Source of the DNA: Rothia sp035916755
GTDB taxonomy: Bacteria > Actinomycetota > Actinomycetes > Actinomycetales > Micrococcaceae
DNA: 64,000 bases
Assembly: GCF_035916755.1 (NCBI RefSeq)
Contig: NZ_JAYWIX010000002.1
Span: 310,001 to 374,000, forward strand
Direction: 5' to 3'
Below, piece after piece: positions 25,355-34,729 of this stretch (positions within the stretch are counted from its first letter, which is position 1; each line of letters opens with the position of its first letter). The translations under genes and the position numbers were made by a program. The notes below the pieces were generated by a model. That model saw nothing but the letters and a program-made list of their open reading frames with translations, did not search any database and had not been told where the DNA came from.

Positions 25355-26461
25355 ATGACTGCTAAAACCGAACCCCTGGTGCTGGGTATTGAGTCCTCCT
25401 GCGACGAAACCGGCATTGGCATTGTGCGGGGCTCAACCCTGCTGACCAACACCGTCTCGTCCTCTATGAATGAGCACGTGCGCTTTGGGGGGGTCATCCC
25501 TGAAATTGCCTCCCGTGCCCATCTGGACGCCATGGTCCCGGCCCTGCAGGCCGCCCTCGACGAAGCCCAGGTCAGCCTGGATGAACTGGACGCTATTGCC
25601 GTGACCGCCGGCCCTGGCCTGGCCGGTGCCCTCATGGTGGGGGTTTCTGCCGCTAAGGCCCTAGCTACCGCGACCGGCAAGCCCCTCTACGGCATCAACC
25701 ATCTAGTTGCCCATGTGGGCGTGGGTTTGCTTGATGACTGCGGGATTGAGGGGCACACCGCTGATTTTCTGGACGGCCTGCCGAGTGAGGGAATTGGTGC
25801 CCTGCTGGTCTCCGGTGGGCACACCGAAATCCTGGCTGTACGCGATATTACCGGGGACGTTGAGTTGCTGGGCGCTACCCTGGACGATGCCGCCGGCGAA
25901 GCCTACGACAAGGTGGCCCGCCTGCTGGGCCTGCCCTACCCGGGTGGGCCGGTGATTGACCGGGTTGCTAAGGACGGCAACGGGGCGGCTTTTGCCTTCC
26001 CCCGCGGCCTATCGACGCGCAAGTTTATGGGCACCGCTGAGGATCCCGGCCCCCACCGCTACGACTTTTCTTTCTCGGGCCTAAAGACCGCTGTCGCCCG
26101 CGTCGTCGAGGGCTTTGAGGCCCGGGGCGAAGAAGTACCGGTTGCTGATATCGCAGCTTCCTTCCAGGAGGCTGTGGTCGATGTGATTACCAAGAAAGCT
26201 ATGCTGGCCTGCACCGAACGCGGTATCACCACCCTGCTGCTGGGTGGGGGCGTGGCCGCTAACTCGCGCCTGCGGGAGCTGGCCGCCCAGCGCTGTGCCG
26301 AGTACGGTATCAAACTGGTGATTCCCCAGCTGAGCTTGTGCACCGATAACGGAGCTATGGTAGCGGCCCTGGGCGCCCGCCTGGTATCTGAGGGGCGGGC
26401 ACCGTCGGGTATCGACTTCACGGCAGACTCGTCCCTGCCTGTCACTAAGATTTCGCTCTAG
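25355..26461 (+). CDS. tsaD: tRNA N6-threonylcarbamoyltransferase TsaD
   Basis: The 368-residue catalytic subunit of t6A37 synthesis. VLGIESSCDETGIGIV opens the ATPase fold. The iron-binding His pair is in GINHLVAHVGVG, the phosphate loop is VSGGHTEIL, and DDAAGEAYDKVARLLGLPYPGG and LLLGGGVAANSRLRE follow. AAGGAGA precedes ATG, 16 bases after rimI. With tsaE and tsaB this gives the whole bacterial complex apart from TsaC (the Sua5/YrdC step). Confidence 0.97.
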   Translation: MTAKTEPLVLGIESSCDETGIGIVRGSTLLTNTVSSSMNEHVRFGGVIPEIASRAHLDAMVPALQAALDEAQVSLDELDAIAVTAGPGLAGALMVGVSAAKALATATGKPLYGINHLVAHVGVGLLDDCGIEGHTADFLDGLPSEGIGALLVSGGHTEILAVRDITGDVELLGATLDDAAGEAYDKVARLLGLPYPGGPVIDRVAKDGNGAAFAFPRGLSTRKFMGTAEDPGPHRYDFSFSGLKTAVARVVEGFEARGEEVPVADIAASFQEAVVDVITKKAMLACTERGITTLLLGGGVAANSRLRELAAQRCAEYGIKLVIPQLSLCTDNGAMVAALGARLVSEGRAPSGIDFTADSSLPVTKISL

Positions 26462-26485
26462 CCGGAGCAGCGAACACGGGCGGCT

Positions 26486-26507
26486 GGGGCTGAAGGCCTA
26501 CAGCCCC
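26486..26507. terminator. Shared hairpin between tsaD and the ligase gene
   Basis: GGGGCTG / CAGCCCC around an 8-base loop, between convergent genes; it overlaps the end of the ligase gene. No strong T-tract. Confidence 0.4.
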
Positions 26508-27640
26508 TCGGTAGCTTGCACGGCCAGGTCGTCCACCACAGCCTGCAGGTTTCCGCCGTTTTCGGTGGCGACGCGACGCTGACGCTGGTAGCCCGCCCCG
26601 GTCAGACAGATTCGCTCCACATCGGCCAGTTCAGTAGAACAGCTCAGGTCAGAGGCAATGCCCTCCAACTTATTCAGAAGCCCTAGGGTGTCTTCGGTGA
26701 CCAGGCGTTCGGTGTTCTGGTTATCGAGAATGACGATGGCCTCGGTGCCGTAGCGGGCGGCCCGCCACTTGTTTTCCTGCACGTGCCAGGGCTTGAGGGG
26801 CTCAATTCGTTTGCCAGCATCGAGCTGGCGGGAGAACCACTCCACCAGGCACTGGGTAAAGGCGGTTAGAGCCGTGATATCGCGAATAGAGGCCAGCCCG
26901 TCGTAGGCTCGCATTTCTACCGTGCCGTATTTGGGTACGGGGCGCACATCCCACCGGTTCTCGCTCGGGTCGTCAATGACGCCGGTGACCACCAGGTCGT
27001 TAAGGTAGTCCTCGTAGTCTTCCCAGCGTTCGAAAGTGAAGGGCAGGCCAGAGGTGGGCAGTTGCTGGAAAATCTGGGCCCGCTGGGAGGCAAAGCCGGT
27101 ATCTTCCCCTTCCCAGAAGGGGGAGGAGGCTGATAAGGCCAGCAGATGGGGGTAAAAGTTGGTGAGCCCGTTGAGCACCGGCAGGGCCTTATCGCGAGAA
27201 GTAACCCCGGTGTGCACGTGCACCCCGTAGATGATTTGGCGGCGGCCCCAGAACTGGGAACGGTCGAGCACCCGCAGGTAGCGGTCGTTATCAACGACTT
27301 TTTGGTCCAGGGCCCGGGAGAAGGGGTGGGTGCCTGCGGAGAAGAAGGCTAGGCCCAGCTGGTCGGTGATGTCTTTCAGGACGCTGGTGGCTTGAGTGAG
27401 CTGGTCGGCGGCCTCCGCCGGGGTTCGGCAGATGCCGGTGACAAGCTCAACGGTGTTGTTCAAAAATTCGCCGGTGATGTGGGCCCGGTCCGGGGCCGCT
27501 TCAAGAACCTGCGGGTACTGTTCTTGCAGTAGTGCTAGTACTTCGTCTGCGCGGGATGCCAGTTCGCGGGTTTCGGGGTCGACGAGGGCGACCTCCCATT
27601 CCACACCAATCGTGGACTGGTCTGAGGGGTGAAAAATCAT
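26498..27640 (-). CDS. Carboxylate-amine ligase, YbdK / GCS2 family
   Basis: The 380-residue protein matches the glutamate-cysteine ligase type 2 family, with TIGVEWEVALVD at the N-terminus (metal-binding Glu), AHITGEFLNNTVELVTGIC, YGVHVHTGV and YGTVEMRAYDG. The length fits YbdK rather than EgtA of ergothioneine synthesis. YbdK shows weak gamma-glutamylcysteine ligase activity in vitro; the physiological substrate in mycothiol-making bacteria is not known to me. GGAG 8 bases before ATG. Confidence 0.85.
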   Translation of the reverse strand: MIFHPSDQSTIGVEWEVALVDPETRELASRADEVLALLQEQYPQVLEAAPDRAHITGEFLNNTVELVTGICRTPAEAADQLTQATSVLKDITDQLGLAFFSAGTHPFSRALDQKVVDNDRYLRVLDRSQFWGRRQIIYGVHVHTGVTSRDKALPVLNGLTNFYPHLLALSASSPFWEGEDTGFASQRAQIFQQLPTSGLPFTFERWEDYEDYLNDLVVTGVIDDPSENRWDVRPVPKYGTVEMRAYDGLASIRDITALTAFTQCLVEWFSRQLDAGKRIEPLKPWHVQENKWRAARYGTEAIVILDNQNTERLVTEDTLGLLNKLEGIASDLSCSTELADVERICLTGAGYQRQRRVATENGGNLQAVVDDLAVQATEGL

Positions 27641-27749
27641 GCGCTGGCTCCAGGGTCTCGCTGCGGTGCTGGTTCTATCTTAGGGGCAGGGGCTAGCGCA
27701 GAAGAATCCGGCTCACTCTATGACGTGCTGGTGAGACAGACGTAATAAA

Positions 27750-29030
27750 CTAGGCTGGCTCAGCCCAGATGGCCAGGCGCTGGGAGGCTGCCCCCTCGCC
27801 CAACCGGGTCAGAAGCAGGGTGGCTTCGCGGCCTGATACCCCCTTCTTCTTTTTCACCCCGGCAAGCAGAGTGGCCCGGAGCTTTTCAGGAACCACATCG
27901 ACTCCCCGCTTTTTGATGGTCAGGGCAGTGATGCCCTCTTCCTTAACCCAGCGGCGGAGCTTCTTCTCGTTGAGGGGCAGGGTGCCCAGGACGCGGTAGG
28001 TCCGGCCCAGTGGGCTAGGGGCGGGGGAGTCTGATGTCAGGTAGGCGATATTCTCATCAAGCAGGGTAGCCCCTATCGCTCGGGCGAAGTCTGCGACCAG
28101 GTGGGATCGCACTACCGCACCGTCGGGCTCAATCAGGTAAACGCCCAGCTCAGTGACTTCAACCGGCTCTTCATCGGCTGACGCTACCAGCGGTGAACTG
28201 ATCTCATCGAGCACCTGCCGGGTGGTGGCGTCCGCCCCCAGCACTGTAGCTGACCGGGCAATCCCGGGGCGGGCTAGGGCGTTGAACCAGAGCACCACCT
28301 CAACCACGGACCCGCCGTGGCTGACCCACTCGGCCTCCACCCCGCTTGGAATAGCTTCGTGGGGCAGACCCGGGCCTAGCTTGACCCCCATAGGAATGCC
28401 GGTTGCCGCCAGCTTCTGCAAGAAGGAAAAGGGCGGGGAAAATGCCTCGGGGTCAAAGATGCGGGAGGTGGTAGAACCGCCTTCAATCTCTCGGCGGGCT
28501 GGGTCGAGCCAGAGGGCGGCGACGCGCTCGCCGTTCACGGTGGTGAGCTGTTCGAGCTCAACCTGTTCTACATCGCCCACGAGCACATGGGCGGACGGGT
28601 AGGGGGAGAGGTTGTGGGCGGTGAGAGCCGCCGTAGCGGGGTCGAGCTCAACGGACGTCACCGCTAACCCTGCGCGGGCAAAGGCGAGGGAGTCTGCCCC
28701 CAGCCCGCATCCTAAATCTGCCACGGATTTCAGCCCGGCCTCGATGAAGCGGGCGGCATGATGGTCGGCAACGGCCGCACGAGTGGCCTGTTCGTAGCCC
28801 GCCTCGGTGAAGAGCATGCGCGAGGCTTCTTCCCCGAACTTGGTAGCCCCCAGCGTGCGAAGACGGGCCTGGGTCAGTAGAGCTGAGGAGTCCTCGGCGC
28901 TGATGCCCTGGGCCCGGAGCTTGCTAACAGCGTGGAGAGAATCAGCCGGGTTGTAGGGGACCAGCTGGTCAAGAACTGCTAGCTGGTCGGCTGAGAAAGA
29001 GTGGGCACCGGCGCGGGGAAAAAAGGTCAT
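27750..29030 (-). CDS. SAM-dependent methyltransferase with THUMP-like domain
   Basis: 426 residues. The SAM-binding core is SVADLGCGLGADSLAFARAG, followed by VTSVELDPATAALT and ALWLDPARRE. The C-terminal part (about 320-426) is a THUMP-like domain, with LRRWVKEEGITALTIKKRG and LLLTRLGEG. An RNA substrate is likely from the THUMP-like part but is unproven. ATG 29030 lies 6 bases from a -10 TAAACT, so the gene seems leaderless. Confidence 0.85.
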   Translation of the reverse strand: MTFFPRAGAHSFSADQLAVLDQLVPYNPADSLHAVSKLRAQGISAEDSSALLTQARLRTLGATKFGEEASRMLFTEAGYEQATRAAVADHHAARFIEAGLKSVADLGCGLGADSLAFARAGLAVTSVELDPATAALTAHNLSPYPSAHVLVGDVEQVELEQLTTVNGERVAALWLDPARREIEGGSTTSRIFDPEAFSPPFSFLQKLAATGIPMGVKLGPGLPHEAIPSGVEAEWVSHGGSVVEVVLWFNALARPGIARSATVLGADATTRQVLDEISSPLVASADEEPVEVTELGVYLIEPDGAVVRSHLVADFARAIGATLLDENIAYLTSDSPAPSPLGRTYRVLGTLPLNEKKLRRWVKEEGITALTIKKRGVDVVPEKLRATLLAGVKKKKGVSGREATLLLTRLGEGAASQRLAIWAEPA

Positions 29031-29036
29031 GTATCT

Positions 29037-29042
29037 AGTTTA
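29037..29042 (-). promoter_or_regulatory. -10 element for the leaderless methyltransferase gene
   Basis: Minus-strand TAAACT, 6 bases before ATG. Confidence 0.45.
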
Positions 29043-29113
29043 AGGGTGAGGCGGGGGAGGCCCGTTGAAAGCAGATTGGCTGGGGCGTGGCGCTTCGTCC
29101 TGCCCTCAACCTC

Positions 29114-29968
29114 TTAGCTCTTAGCGTTTCTCCCCGTAGGCAGCTTTGTGATGGGTTGGGTCGCAAGTGCCCAGACAGCTCCGCCCAGGGCGCTAGCGCC
29201 GATGACGGTAAAGGCCGCCGGGAGTGAAGAAATCAGCATGATGCCTGAGACAGCCAGGGGCCCTGCGACGATGGCGACCTGGGAGAACATGGACCAGATG
29301 GAGAGGAATTTGGCACGCCCGACGTTGGGGGAGAGGTCGGCGCCGATGGTCATGTTGATGCCGGCACCGAAGCCGTTGCCGATGGCCATGAGGGCTAGGC
29401 CTGTGATGAAGCCGGCGCTGGTGGGTAGTAGAGGCACGAGGATGAAGCCGGCACCGAAAATGCTGAGGCAGAGGGCGAGGACGGCGGAGCGTCCTACCCG
29501 GTCTTTGAGGTAGCCGCCGGGGACCATGAGCACCATTTCGAGGGCTGAGCCCAGGGCGGTCATGGCTTTGCCGCGGTCGTCCGCTTCAACTGTTTCAGCC
29601 AGTACTGACTGCCGGGCTAGGCCCCAGGCTACGGTAGCCGGTACGCGGGCGATGTGGGCGAAAAAGTAGAGCCACAGAGCTCCCGCCAGGGGTAGGGCAA
29701 GAGAGAGCGCCGAGAGGGTAAAGGCGGCAGCGGCGCTGAGGGTTGCCAGTGTCATGGCGCGTTTATCGCCAACCCGGTCGATAGCTGCACCCACCGGAAC
29801 GGTGCAGAAGAGAGCAAGGACGCCCGTGGCAGCTACCAGCAAGGAGGCAAGTTCGGGGGAGGCTCCGAGCCTGATAGCGGCAAGTATCTGGATGGGCACA
29901 ACGGCCCCGAAGCCGGCTGCGAAGAGGAAGGATGGGACGAGTACCGGCCAGAAGATGAGTTTGAGCAT
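29114..29968 (-). CDS. Short major facilitator superfamily transporter
   Basis: 284 residues, against about 400 for a normal 12-helix MFS protein. The first half shows helices 1-4 and the loop 2-3 motif DRVGDKR. The helix 4-5 loop (VEADDRGKA) then runs within about 20 residues into a second DRVGR motif of the loop 8-9 type and on to helices 9-12. Helices 6-7 and parts of 5 and 8 appear to be missing in frame. It may be an internally deleted, possibly non-functional transporter, or a short family member. Substrate unknown. Confidence 0.7.
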   Translation of the reverse strand: MLKLIFWPVLVPSFLFAAGFGAVVPIQILAAIRLGASPELASLLVAATGVLALFCTVPVGAAIDRVGDKRAMTLATLSAAAAFTLSALSLALPLAGALWLYFFAHIARVPATVAWGLARQSVLAETVEADDRGKAMTALGSALEMVLMVPGGYLKDRVGRSAVLALCLSIFGAGFILVPLLPTSAGFITGLALMAIGNGFGAGINMTIGADLSPNVGRAKFLSIWSMFSQVAIVAGPLAVSGIMLISSLPAAFTVIGASALGGAVWALATQPITKLPTGRNAKS

Positions 29969-30066
29969 GGTCGCCTATCTGCCGGGGAAAGTTGCTTCAA
30001 CCTATATTGTAGGGCGCAACAACTTAAGCTGAGGCGGTGCGCTGTCTGCGAAACCGGCACCTTATC

Positions 30067-30095
30067 TTGCCCGTCGGGGATGAGGGGAATAAAGT
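30067..30095 (+). promoter_or_regulatory. groES-groEL promoter
   Basis: TTGCCC (30067-30072), 17 bases, TAAAGT (30090-30095). The CIRCE operator begins 6 bases later, over the expected start of transcription. Confidence 0.6.
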
Positions 30096-30100
30096 TTTAG

Positions 30101-30127
30101 TTAGCACTTGACCGCTGACAGTGCTAA
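30101..30127. promoter_or_regulatory. CIRCE operator (HrcA site)
   Basis: TTAGCACTT-N9-CAGTGCTAA is the CIRCE inverted repeat (consensus TTAGCACTC-N9-GAGTGCTAA) with one changed base in each arm. HrcA represses groESL through this site in many actinobacteria. Confidence 0.93.
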
Positions 30128-30233
30128 AACGGCAGTCGGTAGCACCGCGACGATACCGGCTTGAGCACGCTTGGCGCATCAAGGTCACCCCAGAAGTTTT
30201 ACGCTGAGACCTCACTTGAAGGAGCACCTCACC

Positions 30234-30521
30234 ATGGCTATCAAGCCCCTCGAAGACCGCATTGTTGTTCAGATCGTTGAAGCAGAGCAGACCACCGCAT
30301 CTGGCCTGGTCATTCCTGACACCGCTAAGGAAAAGCCCCAGGAGGCTAAGGTTATCGCTGTTGGCCCCGGCCGTATCGACGACAAGGGCAACCGTATCCC
30401 CGTTGACGTAGCTGAAGGCGATGTTGTTATCTTCTCCAAGTACGGTGGCACCGAGGTTAAGTACGGTGGCGCTGAGTACCTGATTCTGTCAGCCCGCGAC
30501 GTACTGGCTGTCGTTTCCTAA
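30234..30521 (+). CDS. groES: Co-chaperonin GroES
   Basis: ATG 30234 follows AAGGAG and gives 95 residues beginning MAIKPLEDRIVVQIVEAEQT. The mobile-loop region TTASGLVIPDTAKEKPQE binds GroEL and GKYGG-like VIFSKYGGTEVKYGGAEYL closes the fold. The heptameric lid caps the GroEL cage. groEL follows after 55 bases. The whole operon lies behind a CIRCE element, so heat induction through HrcA is expected. Confidence 0.97.
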   Translation: MAIKPLEDRIVVQIVEAEQTTASGLVIPDTAKEKPQEAKVIAVGPGRIDDKGNRIPVDVAEGDVVIFSKYGGTEVKYGGAEYLILSARDVLAVVS

Positions 30522-30576
30522 GTTTTCGCTGTTTCTACCGAATACAACACGAAACACGAGAAAGAAGTAAGGATTC

Positions 30577-32172
30577 ATGGCAAAACAGCTTGAATTCAAT
30601 GATGATGCGCGTAAGCACCTGCAGGCAGGCGTCGATAAGCTTGCTAACGCTGTCAAGGTGACCCTGGGCCCCCGCGGCCGTAACGTGGTGCTTGATAAGC
30701 AGTGGGGCGCACCCATCATTACCAACGACGGTGTATCTATTGCCCGCGAGATTGAACTGGAAAACCCCTACGAAAACCTGGGTGCCCAGCTCGCTAAGGA
30801 AGTAGCTACCAAGACTAACGATGTTGCTGGCGACGGCACCACCACCGCAACCGTCCTGGCTCAGGCCCTGGTTTCTGAGGGCCTGCGTAACGTCACCTCT
30901 GGCGCTGCCCCCGGTGAGGTCAAGCGCGGCATTGAGACCGCAACCAAGCTGGTGTCAGAGCGCCTGCTGGCTAACGCCCGCGAGGTCAAGGGCGAAGAAG
31001 TTGCCCACGTGGCAGCTATCTCAGCTCAGTCACCCCAGATCGGTGAGTTGCTCTCTGAGGCCTTCAGCAAGGTAGGCCAGGACGGCGTTATCACCATCGA
31101 AGATGGCTCTACCACCGAGGTTGAGCTCGAAGTGACCGAGGGTATGCAGTTCGATAAGGGCTACCTCTCGCCCTCCTTCGTCACCGACCCTGAGCGTGCT
31201 GAGGCTGTTCTTGAGAACACCGCAATTCTGCTCTACCAGGGCAAGATTTCAACCGTGGCTGAGATTATGCCCGTGCTTGAGAAGATTGTTCAGGCTAAGA
31301 AGCCCCTGACCATCATCGCTGAGGATGTGGACGGCGAAGCCCTCTCCACCCTGGTCGTCAACAAGCTGCGCGGCAACCTCGATGTCGTTGCGCTGAAGGC
31401 ACCCGGTTTTGGTGACCGCCGTAAGGCAATCTTCCAGGACCTGGCTATCCTGACCGGCGGCACCGTCATTACCGGTGAACTGGGCATCTCCCTGGATGCC
31501 GTCACCCTGGACCAGCTCGGTTCAGCCCGCCGCGTGACCGTCACCAAGAACAACACCACCATCGTCGACGGTGGCGGCACCTCTGAGGCCGTTGCCGAGC
31601 GCGTTGACCAGCTCCGTGCCGAAATTGAGCGCGTGGATTCCGAATGGGACCGCGAAAAGCTCAAGGAACGCCTGGCCAAGCTGGCTGGCGGCGTGGGCGT
31701 CATCAAGGTGGGTGCTGCTACCGAGGTTGAGGCCAAGGAACGCAAGCACCGCATCGAGGATGCCGTCTCATCCACCCGAGCAGCACTCGAAGAGGGCATC
31801 GTTGCAGGTGGCGGTACCGCCCTGGTTCACGCTCTAGCAGCCCTGGACGGTGTTGAGCTCGAGTCCCGCGATGCCCAGGTGGGCGTAGACATTGTCCGCC
31901 GCGCCCTGGTCCAGCCCCTGCGCTGGATCGCGGAGAACGCCGGTGAGGACGGCTACGTGGTCACCTCCCGTGTGGCAGATATGCCCATCGGTCACGGCTT
32001 CAACGCCGCAACCGGTGAATACGAGGACCTCATCGCCCGCGGCGTCATCGACCCCGTCAAGGTCACCCGCTCAGCCCTGGAAAACGCAGCCTCCATTGCT
32101 GCCCTGGTGCTGACCACCGAGACCCTGGTTGTCGAAAAGCCCGAGGAGAAGGACGAGGACGAGGCCAAGTAA
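30577..32172 (+). CDS. groEL: Chaperonin GroEL
   Basis: The 531-residue subunit of the folding chamber has the nucleotide motif VTLGPRGRNVVLD, DVAGDGTTTATVLAQAL and the family signature region AALEEGIVAGGGTAL. The C-terminus is acidic and lysine-containing (EKPEEKDEDEAK), with neither the Gly-Gly-Met repeats of E. coli GroEL nor the His-rich tail of mycobacterial GroEL1. It lies next to groES. A second groEL copy, common in actinobacteria, would be elsewhere. Confidence 0.97.
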   Translation: MAKQLEFNDDARKHLQAGVDKLANAVKVTLGPRGRNVVLDKQWGAPIITNDGVSIAREIELENPYENLGAQLAKEVATKTNDVAGDGTTTATVLAQALVSEGLRNVTSGAAPGEVKRGIETATKLVSERLLANAREVKGEEVAHVAAISAQSPQIGELLSEAFSKVGQDGVITIEDGSTTEVELEVTEGMQFDKGYLSPSFVTDPERAEAVLENTAILLYQGKISTVAEIMPVLEKIVQAKKPLTIIAEDVDGEALSTLVVNKLRGNLDVVALKAPGFGDRRKAIFQDLAILTGGTVITGELGISLDAVTLDQLGSARRVTVTKNNTTIVDGGGTSEAVAERVDQLRAEIERVDSEWDREKLKERLAKLAGGVGVIKVGAATEVEAKERKHRIEDAVSSTRAALEEGIVAGGGTALVHALAALDGVELESRDAQVGVDIVRRALVQPLRWIAENAGEDGYVVTSRVADMPIGHGFNAATGEYEDLIARGVIDPVKVTRSALENAASIAALVLTTETLVVEKPEEKDEDEAK

Positions 32173-32222
32173 AGCCCCGCCCCAAGGCTCCTGCCCTCTA
32201 AGCCCTTTTCCGGGCACAGCAC

Positions 32223-32270
32223 ATCCCGCTCTTGCAGTGACTAACACCGTAAGGGCGGGATTTGCTTTTT
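32223..32270 (+). terminator. Terminator after groEL
   Basis: ATCCCGCTCTT (32223-32233) pairs with AAGGGCGGGAT (32251-32261, one G-T pair) and is followed by TTGCTTTTT. A second small palindrome ATTTGCTTT / AAAGCAAAT overlaps the end. Confidence 0.7.
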
Positions 32271-32388
32271 AAAGCAAATTTCCAGTCACCGGGAGTAACA
32301 TTTTTAACTTGGTGTCTTCCTGCCCGTTACCCCTTCAGTAACCGATCTTCTGGCACCAGATAACCGTCAGCAAAGGAGGTAGACCGCA

Positions 32389-34554
32389 GTGCCCCGCCCA
32401 GCAAGCGAGACCAAACCAGCCACCGGCACCATCGCAACCGTCACTCGTTCAGCAGAACGCGCCTGGCGCCCCGAGATTCAGGGGCTGCGTGCGCTCGCCC
32501 TCCTACTGGTTGCCGCCTACCATTTCTGGTTTGGTCGTGTATCGGGCGGAGTCGATGTCTTTCTGCTGATTTCGGCGTTTTTGTTGACCGGCTCTTTTGC
32601 TCGCAAGATTGAGCAGGGCAAGCTGGTAGGGCCCGGCACCTGGTTCGGCGTAAAGACTCTGGTGGCCTATTGGGTTCATGTCTTTAAACGCCTACTGCCC
32701 CTGGCTTCTATCACCGTTGTTCTGACCCTGCTGGGCACCTACTTCTTTATTCCGGCAGAGCGTTGGCTGTCGATTGCCGATGAGGCCAAGGCCGTGATTC
32801 TGTACCAGCACAACAACTGGTCGATCGAGAACTCGGTGGACTACTACGCAGCCGACACTTCCCTGGCCTCCCCCTTCCGTCATTTCTGGTCGCTATCGGT
32901 CCAGGGACAGATGTATGTACTGTGGCCGGTACTGATGGTTGCCCTCACCCTGGTGCTGGGGCAGCGTATGAGGGGTTCTGCCCGTTGGGCTTTGACCGGT
33001 GCTTTTGCTGCCCTCTTTGCGGTGTCCCTGTCCCATTCGATTGGGGTCACTGCTGCTAACCAGCAGGCGGCCTATTTTGAAACGGAAGCCCGCCTGTGGG
33101 AATTCGCGCTGGGTTCCTTGGTGGCTCTCTGGTTGCCTGTTATGAAAGTACCGCCACTGGTACGAGCTGTCATGGGCTGGGTAGGCATTGCAGCTATTAT
33201 CAGCTGTGGTTTCATTCTGGACGTCAACGGCACCTTCCCCGGTTATGTGGCACTGTGGCCCACCCTGGCGGCCTCGCTCGTCATTGTTGCCGGAGATACC
33301 GGCACCCGGTTTGGGCCGGAAAAGCTGCTCACCGCCAAACCTCTGCTGGCCCTGGGAGGTTTCTCCTACGCCCTGTACCTGGTGCACTGGCCCATCCTCG
33401 TGTTCTACCTAGCACAGACCCGCCAGGAAAAGGCAGGGTTCTGGGCAGGGCTTGGCCTGCTTCTTCTCTCGGGTGTTATCGCTTGGGCTCTGACCCAGCT
33501 GGTCGAAAAGCCCCTGCGGGACTGGGCCCTACCTAACCGGTCCATGACAGCGGGGCTAGTGACCGGCGCACTATGCATGGGCCTTGCCCTTGCTCCCTCC
33601 TACGCCTGGCAGTCCTCCATCTACCGGCAGGCCGAGCAGGCTGAAGCTAACCGCACCCTCAATAACGTGGGGGCCGCCGTCCTGCAACCCGACTATGAAT
33701 ACACAGGGGAAGAAGACGCCCCCGTCATCCCCATCCGTGCCGTGCTCGATGCGGACTGGGCTGACCTCGGAGCTGCCTGCACCGACGTGACCCCCGAGCT
33801 GGCCGTCCCCGATTCTCTTGCCGGGGACTGCACTTACGTCGCCTACTCACCGCAACCCAGCCGAACTATCGTAGCTTGGGGCAACTCCCATATGCAGATG
33901 TGGATGACGGCCATGCGTCCGCTCGCCGAATTCCAGGGCTGGACGGTCATCGCCCTGACCCGTCCCGGCTGCTTCCTCGGTGAAACCGACAACACCGCCT
34001 ACGCTAGCGGGTTTGAGTGCGATGCCTGGGCAACAGACAGCGCCGCCTTCATCCAGGAACTTACCCCTGATACCGTCCTGCTGCACGGCACCAAGTCAGA
34101 GCCCAACCTACCCGACACCCCGCTGCTCGATGCTGAAAGCCGTATCGCGGAACTTACCGGTGCCGGCATCCAGGCGCTGGGTCTGCGCGACACTCCGCGC
34201 ATGGAAACCATGCACAAGGACTGCATGGACGCCTTCGGTACGGCGGACGACTGCATCATGAGCTCCGGTCAGGACGTCACTGCCAACCCCCTCAGCTCCC
34301 TCGAAGAAACCTACCCGGGGTTTGCCGCCCTTAACCTCTCTGACTTGATTTGCCCCGAGAACTCCTGCCCGGCGTCCATCGGTAATATCTACACCTACTT
34401 CGACTACGACCACATCACCGCAACCTACATCGAAACCCTGGGCCCCTACTTCGACCCGCGCGTGCTCGAAGCCCTGGGCAAAGCCGACGCTAGCTCGCAG
34501 GCACGTACCCAACTAGTACCTGCCGGGAGCGCCCCCTACGAGGCTGTGGAATAG
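32389..34554 (+). CDS. OatA-like membrane O-acyltransferase with SGNH domain
   Basis: GTG start behind AAAGGAGGT; 721 residues. An acyltransferase-3 membrane domain (about 25-390, some ten helices) opens with RPEIQGLRALALLLVAAYHF, whose His is the usual catalytic candidate, followed by SGGVDVFLLISAFLL. An extracellular SGNH hydrolase-like domain follows (about 440-700), with VAWGNSHMQMW (block I, GNSH in place of the common GDSH) and FDYDHITATY carrying the Asp-x-x-His. Such proteins acetylate peptidoglycan, teichoic acids or glycolipids at the cell surface. The target here cannot be told. No operon partner. Confidence 0.88.
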   Translation: MPRPASETKPATGTIATVTRSAERAWRPEIQGLRALALLLVAAYHFWFGRVSGGVDVFLLISAFLLTGSFARKIEQGKLVGPGTWFGVKTLVAYWVHVFKRLLPLASITVVLTLLGTYFFIPAERWLSIADEAKAVILYQHNNWSIENSVDYYAADTSLASPFRHFWSLSVQGQMYVLWPVLMVALTLVLGQRMRGSARWALTGAFAALFAVSLSHSIGVTAANQQAAYFETEARLWEFALGSLVALWLPVMKVPPLVRAVMGWVGIAAIISCGFILDVNGTFPGYVALWPTLAASLVIVAGDTGTRFGPEKLLTAKPLLALGGFSYALYLVHWPILVFYLAQTRQEKAGFWAGLGLLLLSGVIAWALTQLVEKPLRDWALPNRSMTAGLVTGALCMGLALAPSYAWQSSIYRQAEQAEANRTLNNVGAAVLQPDYEYTGEEDAPVIPIRAVLDADWADLGAACTDVTPELAVPDSLAGDCTYVAYSPQPSRTIVAWGNSHMQMWMTAMRPLAEFQGWTVIALTRPGCFLGETDNTAYASGFECDAWATDSAAFIQELTPDTVLLHGTKSEPNLPDTPLLDAESRIAELTGAGIQALGLRDTPRMETMHKDCMDAFGTADDCIMSSGQDVTANPLSSLEETYPGFAALNLSDLICPENSCPASIGNIYTYFDYDHITATYIETLGPYFDPRVLEALGKADASSQARTQLVPAGSAPYEAVE

Positions 34555-34729
34555 AAACGGCAGGGGAGGGTTTTCACTCAGTACGAACAGGGATGAAACC
34601 CCGTGATGTGAGCAAGCGGCAGTTAGCTGCCTGGGCCCTACACTCGCACATCGGGGCTAACCCGACTAAGATTAAAAACAGTGTCGCTAAGCGCCCACCT
34701 GAACACCCTCGAAAGGTAGCGAACCCTTC

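Noticed and set aside
34555..34729. Riboswitch (guanine-type) upstream of guaB
   Set aside because: Small hairpins are present (GGCAG/CTGCC near 34618) but no purine-riboswitch core could be recognised.
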